Notes: generated by a model not told the origin, from the sequence alone. Positions 8,197 through 17,139 are shown, counted from the first letter of the stretch. The stretch is 31,278 nucleotides of DNA from CAZKUR01 sp964556005 (GCA_964556005.1 CAZKUR010000047.1:1-31278); one strand, 5' to 3'. Made by a program: numbers and translations.

Positions 8197-8856
8197 GTGG
8201 AACTAAATCACGAATTAAAATATATAGCAATTGAAGGCGTTATCGGCGCCGGGAAAACTTCACTTGCAAAAAAAATTTCCGAACGCTTAAATTCCCAGCT
8301 TGTATTCGAGCAGTTCGAGCAGAATCCTTTCCTTGAAAATTTTTATTCCGATAGGAAAAGATATGCATTTCAAACGCAAATGTTTTTTTTGGTTAACCGC
8401 TATAAGCAGCAGCAGGAACTAAACCAGGAAAATCTTTTTGTCGATTATATAGTCAGCGATTATATCTTTGAGAAAGACAAAATTTTTGCATATTTAAACT
8501 TAAGCGGCGAAGAGTTAAAACTGTACGAATCATTATTCCCGCTGCTTGCACGTAATTTACGTAAACCGGACCTGGTGGTTTTTTTGCAGTCAAGCGCCGA
8601 AAGGCTTATGTACAACATTAAGAAAAGAGGAAGAAAGATTGAAAGGAATATAACGAAAAGTTATATCGAAGATTTGTGTGAAGCCTACAATCATTTCTTC
8701 TTTATTTATAGGAACACACCGCTTCTGATAGTTAACTCCAGCGATATTGACTTTGTCCAGAGTGAAAAAGATTTTGAAGAATTATTTAAGCAAATTTTCA
8801 GGGAAGATAGGGCAGTAACGGAATATTTTAAACCGGAAACGAAAAGGATGATATGA
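8197..8856 (+). CDS. Deoxynucleoside kinase (deoxyadenosine/deoxycytidine/deoxyguanosine type)
   Basis: 219 residues from a GTG one base after the folK stop; no ATG lies before the P-loop, so GTG is well supported. The enzyme phosphorylates deoxynucleosides for salvage. The P-loop is EGVIGAGKTSLAKK (about residues 13-26); VSDYIFEKDKIFAYLNL is the family's substrate-binding/catalytic DY(I/L)F-x-KD segment; KKRGRKIERNITKSYIEDL matches the LID and following helix. The exact base preference cannot be read. Placement after folK is a recurrent arrangement in Bacteroidota and relatives. The stop overlaps the next ATG (ATGA). Confidence 0.9.
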   Translation: MELNHELKYIAIEGVIGAGKTSLAKKISERLNSQLVFEQFEQNPFLENFYSDRKRYAFQTQMFFLVNRYKQQQELNQENLFVDYIVSDYIFEKDKIFAYLNLSGEELKLYESLFPLLARNLRKPDLVVFLQSSAERLMYNIKKRGRKIERNITKSYIEDLCEAYNHFFFIYRNTPLLIVNSSDIDFVQSEKDFEELFKQIFREDRAVTEYFKPETKRMI

Positions 8857-9071
8857 TGTTAAGATTTTTTTTATGGCTGATTATATTTTATTTGCTTTAT
8901 CACAGCATCGTGAAATTTATCAAGTATTTTAGGGAAGCTTATTACGGCAGGCATCCGCAGGTAAAAACAAACGGCAAAAGCAACTTGAATCATTCAAAGT
9001 ATGACGATGTTGAGGATGCAAAGTTTTGGGAAATAAAAGATGAAGCCAAGAAAACTAATGACAAACGCTGA
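8853..9071 (+). CDS. Small membrane protein, DUF4834-like
   Basis: 72 residues (71 if the second of two adjacent ATG codons is used). One N-terminal membrane helix (about 3-20, FFLWLIIFYLLYHSIVKF), then a short basic stretch (YFREAYYGRHPQ) and an acidic tail with YDDVEDAKFWEIKDE. This layout and tail resemble DUF4834 proteins of Bacteroidota, which are uncharacterised. The start overlaps the kinase stop (ATGA), with AAAGGATG just upstream as a ribosome site. Function unknown; possibly an accessory to the neighbouring cell-envelope gene. Confidence 0.7.
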   Translation: MMLRFFLWLIIFYLLYHSIVKFIKYFREAYYGRHPQVKTNGKSNLNHSKYDDVEDAKFWEIKDEAKKTNDKR

Positions 9072-9076
9072 TATTG

Positions 9077-10186
9077 ATGGCAAGAGATAATTTATTAACA
9101 AAAATCATAAACAAATCTCTAAGCAAATTTCTTTCTTTACCCGAAAACAAAGACCGCTCGATAGGAAACCCCAAAAAATTTTTGATAGTACGCCAGCATA
9201 ACCAGTTAGGCGATCTTTTAGCAGGCGTCTCTTTGTTCAGGGCAATAAAAGAAACCTTTCCGGAAAGTCATATTACACTTATTGCCAGCCCCTTTAATTA
9301 TCCCGGTTTGATTAAAAATAAATTTATCGACAGGCTGTTTATTTTTGATAAGACCAAACTTTTTCATCCCCCATATTTCAAATCATTTAAAAAAATAATT
9401 AAAGATGATTACGATGTAGTTGTAGTCCCGGTCGTGGTATCAATATCGTTTACAAGCAATTTGATTGCAGGTTTATCGAACGCAAAAATTAAAATCGGTC
9501 CTTCATCATTGGATGGAAAGAAAAACAGCAGTGCTTATTTTTTTGATAGAAGAGTGGATATTGATTGGCGTACTCATCCAGATTCGAATGTATCGGAAAG
9601 AAGCCTTGATATTGTTCGACCGTTCGGTATTACTACGAAAAATTATCAATCCGAAATAACTTTTGATAAATCGGATAAAAAAATTGCCATAGAATTTATT
9701 GCGAAATTAAAAAAAGATAATGATGAAATTTTAATTGGGCTTCATGTCGGTGCCGGTAAAATACCAAACAGATGGTCTCTGTTGAAATTCGCAGATTTGA
9801 TTTTTAGGTTAAATCAGTCTTTTAATGCTAAGTTTTATTTAACAGGTTCCACATTAGATTGGGAAGATATAAATTTCCTAAAGCAAAAAATTAATTTTGA
9901 ACCCGGTGAATTTATAAATAAACCTATCCCGGCTGTAGCTGCATTAATTTCTTTATCAAATTTATTTATTTCAAACGATACCGGCATTATGCATGTTGCC
10001 GGAACAACAGAAACACCTCAAATTTCCATCTTTGGACCGACTAATCCTCTTAACTGGGCGCCAATCGGGAAGAACAAATTTTTTATTAGAAAATCAGATT
10101 TAATAGACGACGTTTCTGTTGACGACGTCTTCAAATTAGCAGAGAAAATATTGAACAGGCAGTTAAAGGAAGAAAATATTGGATAA
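9077..10186 (+). CDS. Glycosyltransferase family 9 (heptosyltransferase-like)
   Basis: 369 residues from ATG 9077, just after an alternative TTG at 9074. GT9 enzymes add heptose or related sugars to lipopolysaccharide core at the inner membrane's cytoplasmic face. Visible hallmarks are the N-terminal IVRQHNQLGDLLAGVSLFRA (nucleotide-sugar fold entry), LIGLHVGAGKIPNRW in the middle, and the donor-binding FISNDTGIMHVAG followed by ISIFGPTNPLNWAPIG. The acceptor and donor cannot be identified from sequence. It starts five bases after the small membrane gene and its last eight bases overlap the next gene. Confidence 0.88.
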   Translation: MARDNLLTKIINKSLSKFLSLPENKDRSIGNPKKFLIVRQHNQLGDLLAGVSLFRAIKETFPESHITLIASPFNYPGLIKNKFIDRLFIFDKTKLFHPPYFKSFKKIIKDDYDVVVVPVVVSISFTSNLIAGLSNAKIKIGPSSLDGKKNSSAYFFDRRVDIDWRTHPDSNVSERSLDIVRPFGITTKNYQSEITFDKSDKKIAIEFIAKLKKDNDEILIGLHVGAGKIPNRWSLLKFADLIFRLNQSFNAKFYLTGSTLDWEDINFLKQKINFEPGEFINKPIPAVAALISLSNLFISNDTGIMHVAGTTETPQISIFGPTNPLNWAPIGKNKFFIRKSDLIDDVSVDDVFKLAEKILNRQLKEENIG

Positions 10187-11129
10187 TAGCTGTATTGCCG
10201 CTATCGATATGGGCACAAATTCTTTCCACTTGATAATAGTCAAAATTAAAAGTGACGGTTCATTTAAAATAATTGACCGTGAAAAAGAAATCTGCAGGCT
10301 TGGTTCTCATGAAGGTAAAAATCTCAGCATGATTTCTTATGAAGAACAGGAATTGGCAATTTCAATTCTCAGCCGGTTCAAAAAAATAATTGATATTTAT
10401 AATGCTCAAATTCGTGCAATAGCCACAAGTGCAATTAGGGAAGCCAGGAATAAAAATGATTTTATCCATGAAGTAAAAAAAAGAACCGGGATAAAAGTTG
10501 AAGCTATTGAAGGAATTGAAGAAGCCGAACTGATTTACCGCGGAATTAAAAATTTTTTACCGGTTGAAGATAAAAAAGTTCTTTGCGTCGATATCGGCGG
10601 TGGAAGTACGGAAGTTTTATTGGGTAATAATGGCAAATCCATGTTTGCTGTGAGCATAAAAGTCGGTGCTGTTAGACTTAGTAAAAAATTCTTTCCTAAT
10701 TATAGGTTAACGCAGGATTCAATAGTGCAATGCGAATCATATATTGAAAATGAAATTTTAGAGTTCAATGATATACACAGGAAGCGGAATTATGATTTTG
10801 CTGTAGGCACATCAGGAACAATTTTCGCGATTGCATCTATGGTCCATGCAATAAATTATTCAACTTCATTTAAAAAGATAAAAGGATTTTCTTTTAATGC
10901 AGATCAGTTAAATCATGTTTATGATTTAATACTTCGCGCAAAAACAAAGGAAGAAAGGTTAAAAATAAAAGGAATGGAGCCTAAGCGTGCAGATATAATC
11001 CCTGCCGGAGTTATGATTCTGAAAAAAATTTTCGATTTGTTTAATATTAATGGAATGCAAATTTCGGATTATGCTTTACGCGAAGGAATAGTACTGGAGA
11101 TGATTCAGAAAATTCAGGAGAACAAGTAA
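10179..11129 (+). CDS. Ppx/GppA family phosphatase (exopolyphosphatase-like)
   Basis: 316 residues from TTG 10179. TTG is chosen because AAAGGAAG lies seven bases upstream and the next Met falls inside the first nucleotide-binding motif. The family hydrolyses polyphosphate and/or pppGpp. ASKHA-fold motifs seen are IAAIDMGTNSFHLIIVKI, IATSAIREARN, GIEEAELIYRG, VDIGGGSTEVLL and AVGTSGT. The length fits the short, two-domain form without the extra C-terminal domains of E. coli Ppx, so Ppx versus GppA activity cannot be decided. Last gene of the plus-strand run; overlaps the GT9 stop by eight bases. Confidence 0.9.
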   Translation: MDNSCIAAIDMGTNSFHLIIVKIKSDGSFKIIDREKEICRLGSHEGKNLSMISYEEQELAISILSRFKKIIDIYNAQIRAIATSAIREARNKNDFIHEVKKRTGIKVEAIEGIEEAELIYRGIKNFLPVEDKKVLCVDIGGGSTEVLLGNNGKSMFAVSIKVGAVRLSKKFFPNYRLTQDSIVQCESYIENEILEFNDIHRKRNYDFAVGTSGTIFAIASMVHAINYSTSFKKIKGFSFNADQLNHVYDLILRAKTKEERLKIKGMEPKRADIIPAGVMILKKIFDLFNINGMQISDYALREGIVLEMIQKIQENK

Positions 11130-11499
11130 CAAGTCAACCGCCGAAGGTCTGACATAGGCGAGATCTCACAGAGCGGACGAGTTTCGCTAAAAGCGGAAAG
11201 TAAAAATTAAATTTATCCACCAAAGCCTTGGCGTCGGCGGAAAATCAAAAGTAAAAAACTTATATGTAAATGCGATTTTCTATTTAACAGTTAATAATCA
11301 AAAGACATATAAGAATTATAACAGTGTTAATTATAAAACATTTAAGTTAATCTGCAGAAAAAGTAATTTATGAAGGGAGTGTAAAAATAAGGGAAAAAGG
11401 TTTAAGACCAGGGTGCATATTTCTTTTTAATTTCATAGATAATTTAAATTAGTTACATTTGTGTTAAGCAAATAATCCATTGTATTAATTTTTAAAAGT
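11130..11499. other. 370-base gene-free region with degenerate G/C-rich repeat
   Basis: The first 115 bases are unlike the rest: CCGCCGAAGG (11138) and CCTTGGCGTCGGCGG (11226-11240) form an imperfect inverted pair, with an AGCG...CGCT pair between them. The remaining 240 bases are plain AT-rich DNA. TACATTTG at 11454-11461 fits the Bacteroidota -7 box TAxxTTTG, but no upstream TTG box is at the right distance, so a promoter for the antitoxin frame is only possible. Confidence 0.55.
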
Positions 11500-11745
11500 T
11501 TGAGTTGTATTATACACGCTTCTATAAATTTTGATATTGAGCAAATTAATTCTCTAATCCTTCAACTGAGTTCAGAGGAAAAAATTGAGTTGGCAAAATA
11601 TATTGATAAGCTTACACTAAAAAATAGATTTCAAAATTTTTTTGACTCAATTAGTGATATTCCTATATCTTTTGATGATATTACAAAGGAAGTTGAAAAT
11701 GTTAGAGAAGAACGATATAAATATCAATCAAAAAATATTAAATAA
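11500..11745 (+). CDS. Putative antitoxin of a PIN-type toxin-antitoxin pair
   Basis: 81 residues. The core LSSEEKIELAKYIDKLTLKN followed by SISDIPISFDDITKEVENVR and ERY resembles small, mostly helical antitoxins encoded directly upstream of COG1569-family PIN toxins; this is recalled, not searched. The only canonical start is TTG 11500 with no ribosome-binding site; Met is absent before the core, so the native start may also be damaged. Its TAA stop overlaps the first codon of the toxin frame (ATAA), where intact systems usually have ATGA. It may survive as an orphan or be drifting. Confidence 0.6.
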   Translation: MSCIIHASINFDIEQINSLILQLSSEEKIELAKYIDKLTLKNRFQNFFDSISDIPISFDDITKEVENVREERYKYQSKNIK

Positions 11746-12146
11746 GAATCCTGCTTGATACCAATATATGGATTAATGTTTTTATAAATAAAGATTACAA
11801 ATCTTTTGTAAATAAAATTCTGGGAAAGAATGTATAAATAATTTCTTCTTTTCAGCAAATTGAAGAAATAATAGTAGTACTATCAGGACCAAAACTTATC
11901 AAATATTTAAATAAAAACTTAATAGAAGAATTCATTTTGCTTTTGTTAAACACGGTTGAAATTGAAGCAAATAATGTTGAAATAAAAGATTGTAGAGATG
12001 AAAAAGATAATTTTATTTTAGAAGCAGCAGTTAGTGGAAAAGTAGATTTTATTGTAACTGAAGATAAAGTTTTGCTTGCACTAAATCCGTATAGGAATTT
12101 AAAAATCGTAACTATAAAAGAATTTTATAAGTATCTATCCGATTAG
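11742..12146 (+). pseudogene. Degenerate PIN-domain toxin (COG1569-like), start lost and in-frame stop
   Basis: The frame reads I-R-I-LLDTNIWINVFINKD to codon 31, then TAA at 11835-11837, then continues in the same frame as IISSFQQIEEIIVVLSGPK to a final stop at 12146. Together 134 codons match the length and order of COG1569-type PIN nucleases. The acidic residues expected in the active site are still present: Asp in LLDTN, Glu in QQIEE, Asp in CRDEKDNF and Asp in TEDKVLL. The first codon is ATA at 11742, preceded by an in-frame stop at 11739, so no standard start exists before LLDTN. Intact proteins would cleave RNA. A downstream fragment from TTG 11937 would lack half the active site. Confidence 0.75.
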
Positions 12147-12224
12147 CTCCACTATGTTGTGACTCTTACCTTTAATTAAACTTGCCCTGTCCGTATATTA
12201 GTAGTTCAAATAATTTTACATATA

Positions 12225-14018
12225 ATGATTAATATCAGAAACTTTTGCATAATTGCTCACATTGATCACGGTAAATCAACCGTTGCCGATTGTCTTCTTG
12301 AAAAAACCGGAGCAGTGACGGAACGTGAACAAAAGGCGCAGATTTTAGACGACCTCGAGCTTGAAAGAGAACGCGGGATAACGATTAAATCACACGCAAT
12401 TCAGATGAAATATAAAGCTGTTGACGGTGAAATTTATACTCTTAATTTAATCGATACCCCAGGTCACGTTGATTTTACTTATGAGGTTTCCCGTTCTTTG
12501 GCGGCTTGCGAAGGAGCGGTACTTGTAGTTGATGCAGCACAAGGAGTTGAAGCACAAACAATCAGCAATCTTTATCTCGCAATCGATGCAGGACTGGAGA
12601 TTATCCCGGTTATAAACAAAATAGATTTGCCAAGCGCAGAAGTTGAAAAAGTTAAAGGACAGATAATTGATCTAATTGGTTGTGAAGAAAATGAAATTCT
12701 TTTAGTCAGCGCAAAAGAGAAAACCGGTATTGATGAACTATTGGAATCACTGGTTAATAAAATTCCTCCACCGATTGGTGATCCCGAAGCGCCTCTGCAG
12801 GCTTTAATTTTTGATTCTATATTTGATTCTTACCGCGGTGCAATAGCTTATATCAGAATTTTCAACGGTACTATTCGAACAAACGAAAAGATAAAACTTC
12901 TTGTAGTCGATAAGGAATATGAAGCTGAAGAAATTGGAGTTCTTGGCCTGAGAAAAGTAAAAGCTAATGAGTTATCAGCCGGGAATGTCGGTTATTTAAT
13001 TGCAGGGATTAAAGATGTTCGTGATGCTAAAGTAGGTGATACCGTAACGCACAGAGATAAAGGTTCAGGTAAGGCACTTCCCGGCTATAAAGATGTAAAG
13101 CCAATGGTTTATAGCGGATTATACCCAACTGACTCGGACGATTTTGAAGATCTCCGGGATGCACTCGAAAAATTTAAATTAAATGATTCGGCGCTTGTCT
13201 ATCAGCCTGAAACTTCTGCCGCACTTGGTTTTGGATTCCGGTGCGGATTTTTAGGAATGCTGCATATGGAAATTGTTCAGGAACGACTGCTGCGCGAATA
13301 TAATCAATCGATAATCACAACTTTGCCTAATGTTGAGTATTATGCATACAATCGAAAAGAGGAAAAAGTTATAGTCGATAACCCTGCAGAAATGCCTCCG
13401 ATGGGAGATATCGATCATGTGGAAGAACCTTACATAAAAGCACAGATTGTTTGTCCGAGTGATTATGTCGGATCGATTATGCAGTTAAGCATGGAAAAAA
13501 GAGGAATTTACAAAAACACTACTTACATCGATCCAACCCGTGCGGACATTGAGTTTGAATTCCCGCTCTCGGAAATTATTTTTGATTTTTATGATAAACT
13601 GAAATCCATCAGCCGGGGATATGCTTCGTTTGACTATGAATACATTGGGTACAGAGTATCGGATTTAGCTAAACTCGATATTCTTCTCAACGGCGATCCG
13701 GTCGATGCATTATCGATGATAGTTCATAAAGACAAAGCATATGATTGGGGAAGAAAAGTCTGCAGCAAATTAAAAGAATTAATTCCACGACAATTGTTTG
13801 AGATTAATATTCAAGCAGCGATAGGTTCTAAAGTGATTTCCAAATCGGTAGTAAAGGCTTTGAGGAAAAATGTTCTTGCCAAATGTTATGGCGGTGATAT
13901 AACAAGGAAGAGAAAGCTTCTTGAAAAACAAAAAGAAGGGAAGAAGAGAATGAAACAAGTCGGGAATGTTGAAATACCTCAGGAAGCGTTTTTAGCAGTT
14001 TTGCAATTGGATGAATAA
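12225..14018 (+). CDS. lepA: Elongation factor 4 (LepA)
   Basis: 597 residues, the normal length. EF4 is a translational GTPase that binds the ribosome and remobilises or back-translocates stalled complexes. The GTPase motifs are AHIDHGKST (P-loop, residues 10-18), RGITIKSHA (switch I), DTPGHVDF (switch II), NKIDLPSA (base recognition) and VSAKEKTGI. The LepA-specific C-terminus is present, with YGGDITRKRKLLEKQKEGKK and MKQVGNVEIPQEAFL. No clear Shine-Dalgarno before ATG. lepB follows after eight bases, the same order as the E. coli lepA-lepB operon. Confidence 0.97.
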   Translation: MINIRNFCIIAHIDHGKSTVADCLLEKTGAVTEREQKAQILDDLELERERGITIKSHAIQMKYKAVDGEIYTLNLIDTPGHVDFTYEVSRSLAACEGAVLVVDAAQGVEAQTISNLYLAIDAGLEIIPVINKIDLPSAEVEKVKGQIIDLIGCEENEILLVSAKEKTGIDELLESLVNKIPPPIGDPEAPLQALIFDSIFDSYRGAIAYIRIFNGTIRTNEKIKLLVVDKEYEAEEIGVLGLRKVKANELSAGNVGYLIAGIKDVRDAKVGDTVTHRDKGSGKALPGYKDVKPMVYSGLYPTDSDDFEDLRDALEKFKLNDSALVYQPETSAALGFGFRCGFLGMLHMEIVQERLLREYNQSIITTLPNVEYYAYNRKEEKVIVDNPAEMPPMGDIDHVEEPYIKAQIVCPSDYVGSIMQLSMEKRGIYKNTTYIDPTRADIEFEFPLSEIIFDFYDKLKSISRGYASFDYEYIGYRVSDLAKLDILLNGDPVDALSMIVHKDKAYDWGRKVCSKLKELIPRQLFEINIQAAIGSKVISKSVVKALRKNVLAKCYGGDITRKRKLLEKQKEGKKRMKQVGNVEIPQEAFLAVLQLDE

Positions 14019-14026
14019 ATATTGGT

Positions 14027-14956
14027 GTGTTATTGCAAAATCAATCGGAAAACAATTTGCCTTCCTCAACTGAACTGAAGAAAGTTCCCGATTCATCTGG
14101 AAAAAAGATCAAAAAATATTTCACATTATTTTTAACTGTTCTTTTAGCTGCTCTGATTCTCAAAGCATTTTTATTCGATGCATATGAAATACCGACAACT
14201 TCGATGAAAAATTCATTACTGCCGGGAGATTTTATTCTGATTAATAAAGCTGCTTATTCAATTTCGACTCCGAAAAATCTTCCTTTAACGAATATTCAAA
14301 TCCCCTGGTTTTCAATATTATCATATTCTAAACCTCAAAGAAATGATATAATCGTTTTCCAATTCCCCGGAACTATTTACGAGTTCGTACCATATTCTCC
14401 AATTAAACTTGTTAAAAGAATAATTGGTGAACCTGGAGATACAGTCCAAATAATAAATAAAAAAGTTTATGTGAATGGAAAAGAATTACCCCAGCCACCA
14501 ACAGTAATTTATGATAAAAAAAATTTTTTAGGAAAAGGAATTCGCGATAATAGAATTTATCCTCCCGGTAAAAATTGGAACGGCGATAACTACGGACCTG
14601 TGATTGTACCGTATAAAGGAGAAACTATCAAATTAAATATGGATAATATCAATTTATGGAGAGCAGTAATTGATCGTGAATTCAACAAAAAAGCAGTGGA
14701 TATAGAAGGCACTGTAATAACTATTAATGATAGGCCCGTTAATGGGTATCTTTTAAAAGATAATTATTATTTTGTCTTAGGTGACAATAGGGATAACAGT
14801 ATGGATAGCCGATATTGGGGATTTGTTCCGGGAAAAGATATTATCGGCAAAGCATTTTTAATTTATTGGTCGATAAATCCTTATTCAGGCAATAACAGCA
14901 TTATAAATTTTTTTGAATCAATAAGATTTGAAAGAATATTTAACCGTGTTCATTAA
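14027..14956 (+). CDS. lepB: Signal peptidase I
   Basis: 309 residues from GTG 14027, in frame and eight bases after lepA. It cleaves signal peptides of exported proteins at the outer face of the inner membrane. A single N-terminal membrane segment (about 32-50) precedes box B, IPTTSMKNSLLPGD, with catalytic Ser59; box D has LVKRIIGEPGD with catalytic Lys130; box E is LGDNRDNSMDSRYWGFV. A long insertion between box D and box E (about 60 residues with TVIYDKKNFLGKG and PPGKNW) is typical of Bacteroidota/Chlorobi-group enzymes. It would process the precursors of the secreted proteins in this window. Confidence 0.93.
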   Translation: MLLQNQSENNLPSSTELKKVPDSSGKKIKKYFTLFLTVLLAALILKAFLFDAYEIPTTSMKNSLLPGDFILINKAAYSISTPKNLPLTNIQIPWFSILSYSKPQRNDIIVFQFPGTIYEFVPYSPIKLVKRIIGEPGDTVQIINKKVYVNGKELPQPPTVIYDKKNFLGKGIRDNRIYPPGKNWNGDNYGPVIVPYKGETIKLNMDNINLWRAVIDREFNKKAVDIEGTVITINDRPVNGYLLKDNYYFVLGDNRDNSMDSRYWGFVPGKDIIGKAFLIYWSINPYSGNNSIINFFESIRFERIFNRVH

Positions 14957-15038
14957 TTTGGGATAAATTAATGACATCTTTAAATTCGATAAAAGTTTTA
15001 TTTTCCAATTTTATTTTTCAATCCTTAGAAGGAAATTA

Positions 15039-17021
15039 ATGAAAAAAATTTTTTTATTACTTTTAGTTTTAGCTCCGCTCTCAATTTATTCCCAAACAAA
15101 ATATTTGATTTATTTTAAAGATAAAGATATTCAACCCGGCCAAAAATTAATGAAAACAAGCCAGGTGTATCAGGAAGCTTTAAGCCAATTGACTCCGAGA
15201 GCAATTGAAAGAAGAAAGAAATGCATGGGCGATGATATAATCACGTACGAAGATCTTCCGGTAAAAAATGAATACTTACAAATATTGACTGAACACGATA
15301 TTAAAGTCATTAACAAGCTGAATTGGTTTAACGCTGTTTCCGCTTATTTAACTAACACTGAAAAAAATTATTTATCCGCTTTATCTTTTGTTAAAAAGAT
15401 TGAGAAAGTTAGAACTTTTTATTTTAAGAAACTTGAGGCAAATAATCCGTTCCAGCAAAAGCTAAGTGTCTTTGATTCGTCGGATTATGGAAAATCTTAC
15501 GGACAGTACGCTTTATCGGACATCCCTGTTGTTCAATCCAAGGGAATCACCGGAGACAGTGTAATAATCGGAATTCTCGATACAGGTTTCCGCTGGCATC
15601 AGGAGCAGTCTTTAATAAATAGAAAAGTTTTAGCAGAATATGATTTTGTCTTTCATGATTCAGTCACTGCAAACCAGGCCGGAGATGCAAAAGATCAAGA
15701 TTTTCACGGGACGTTAATATTTTCCGTAATCGGAGGATATGACAGAGGAGAAATAATCGGTCCGGCTTATAATGCAAGCTACATTCTTGCGAAGACTGAA
15801 GATGTGAGAAGCGAATCTCATATTGAAGAAGACAACTATGCTGCTGCGCTGGAATGGATGGAATCAATGGGCGTAGATATTACAACAAGTTCACTCGGTT
15901 ATGATATTTTTGACGATACAACATACTCGTATACATATTCTGATATGAACGGTAAAACAACTATCGTTACAAGGGCCGCCGAACTTGCATTCAGCAGGGG
16001 AGTCGTTACAATTACATCGGCAGGAAATGAAGGGCAAACTTCCTGGCATTACATAGATGCACCTGCAGACGGATTTAATACAATTGCAGTTGGTGCTGTG
16101 GATATAAATGATAATATTGCCGGTTTCAGCAGCCGGGGCCCGACAGCGGACGGAAGAATAAAACCAGATATCGTTGCCGATGGTGTGAGCGTTTACGGTG
16201 CATCTGTCTACGGTTTTTCAAGTTATACTTTTGAAAGCGGAACTTCACTTTCAGCCCCGATTGCCGCAGGTTGTGCTGCTTTGCTTTTATCCGCTTACCC
16301 GTACTTAAAGAATACTCAGGTTAGATCTATTCTCTTGGAATCATCCAATAATTCAGATGATCCTAATAATGATATCGGCTATGGATTAGTTTCTGCAGCT
16401 TCGGCTATTTCATTTCCCAATCTTCAGAAATTAGCCGATGGTTCATTCTTACTGCATAAGTCATTTATGAATGAAAGAGGAGTTGACCCGGCATCAGCAC
16501 AAATTTATTATTTTACAGATGCAAGGGATACTACTAAAACAAATTTAAATTTTTCGGGAAACTGGGATTATACTTATCAAATTCCGAATATGCCGGGCAA
16601 TACTATATTTAATTTTTATTTTACATTTGAAGACAGTGACGGTGTTACGCATCGTGTCCCTCAAAATAGTACTTACAAAATAAACTACGGCAACCTGGAA
16701 GTTTCACTAAATTTAAATTTGCCAATCTACTTAACTAATAATAACATAAGTGATCTTTATCCTAATCCGTATTTACCATTAAAATGGAGCAGCGTTAAAT
16801 TTAAATATAAAGCTTCGGGAAAGGAGATATTGGATATTACTATAATTGACGGAGCCGGGAAAAAAGTGAAGGGTATTCATATTATTACTGAGCCCGGCAC
16901 ACATGAGGTTGAGTGGAACGGTAGAAATGATAAGGGTGAATTGGTTGCAAGCGGAGTTTATTACTTTCTTATCAATCTCAACGGACAAAAATACGGCAAG
17001 AAGCTGGTATTGCTCAAATAA
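15039..17021 (+). CDS. Secreted S8 (subtilisin-like) serine protease with FlgD/T9SS-like C-terminus
   Basis: 660 residues. A signal peptide (FLLLLVLAPLSIYSQ, cleavage near 19-20) is followed by a pro-region with an inhibitor-like start (KYLIYFKDKD). The protease domain contains Asp181 (GILDTGF), His223 (DFHGT), oxyanion Asn330 (TSAGNEG) and Ser403 (SGTSLSAPIAAG), so the triad is complete. A beta-sandwich linker is followed by a C-terminal FlgD-like Ig/T9SS type A domain: YPNPYLPLKW, then DITIIDGAGKKV, HEVEWNGRNDKGE and LVASGVYYFLI. Secretion through the type IX system to the surface is inferred. AAGGAAA precedes the ATG. The middle of the protease domain (YDIFDDTTYSYTY) is typical of this Bacteroidota subfamily. 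Confidence 0.92.
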   Translation: MKKIFLLLLVLAPLSIYSQTKYLIYFKDKDIQPGQKLMKTSQVYQEALSQLTPRAIERRKKCMGDDIITYEDLPVKNEYLQILTEHDIKVINKLNWFNAVSAYLTNTEKNYLSALSFVKKIEKVRTFYFKKLEANNPFQQKLSVFDSSDYGKSYGQYALSDIPVVQSKGITGDSVIIGILDTGFRWHQEQSLINRKVLAEYDFVFHDSVTANQAGDAKDQDFHGTLIFSVIGGYDRGEIIGPAYNASYILAKTEDVRSESHIEEDNYAAALEWMESMGVDITTSSLGYDIFDDTTYSYTYSDMNGKTTIVTRAAELAFSRGVVTITSAGNEGQTSWHYIDAPADGFNTIAVGAVDINDNIAGFSSRGPTADGRIKPDIVADGVSVYGASVYGFSSYTFESGTSLSAPIAAGCAALLLSAYPYLKNTQVRSILLESSNNSDDPNNDIGYGLVSAASAISFPNLQKLADGSFLLHKSFMNERGVDPASAQIYYFTDARDTTKTNLNFSGNWDYTYQIPNMPGNTIFNFYFTFEDSDGVTHRVPQNSTYKINYGNLEVSLNLNLPIYLTNNNISDLYPNPYLPLKWSSVKFKYKASGKEILDITIIDGAGKKVKGIHIITEPGTHEVEWNGRNDKGELVASGVYYFLINLNGQKYGKKLVLLK

Positions 17022-17056
17022 TTTCATTTGTGACGAATCCTTTACGTATCAATGTT

Positions 17057-17090
17057 CTATTTGTACTTAAATAGGATTAATTATTTTTTT
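17057..17090 (+). terminator. Possible terminator after the S8 protease gene
   Basis: CTATTT-GTACTT-AAATAG forms a six-pair stem, extended outward by AATCC (17036) and GGATT (17074), followed by a run of seven T at 17084-17090. The stem is AU-rich and weak, so termination may be partial. Confidence 0.4.
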
Positions 17091-17139
17091 AAACCTGTAA
17101 TTTTTATTTAAATTATTCTTGAAAGGGATTAAAGAATAA

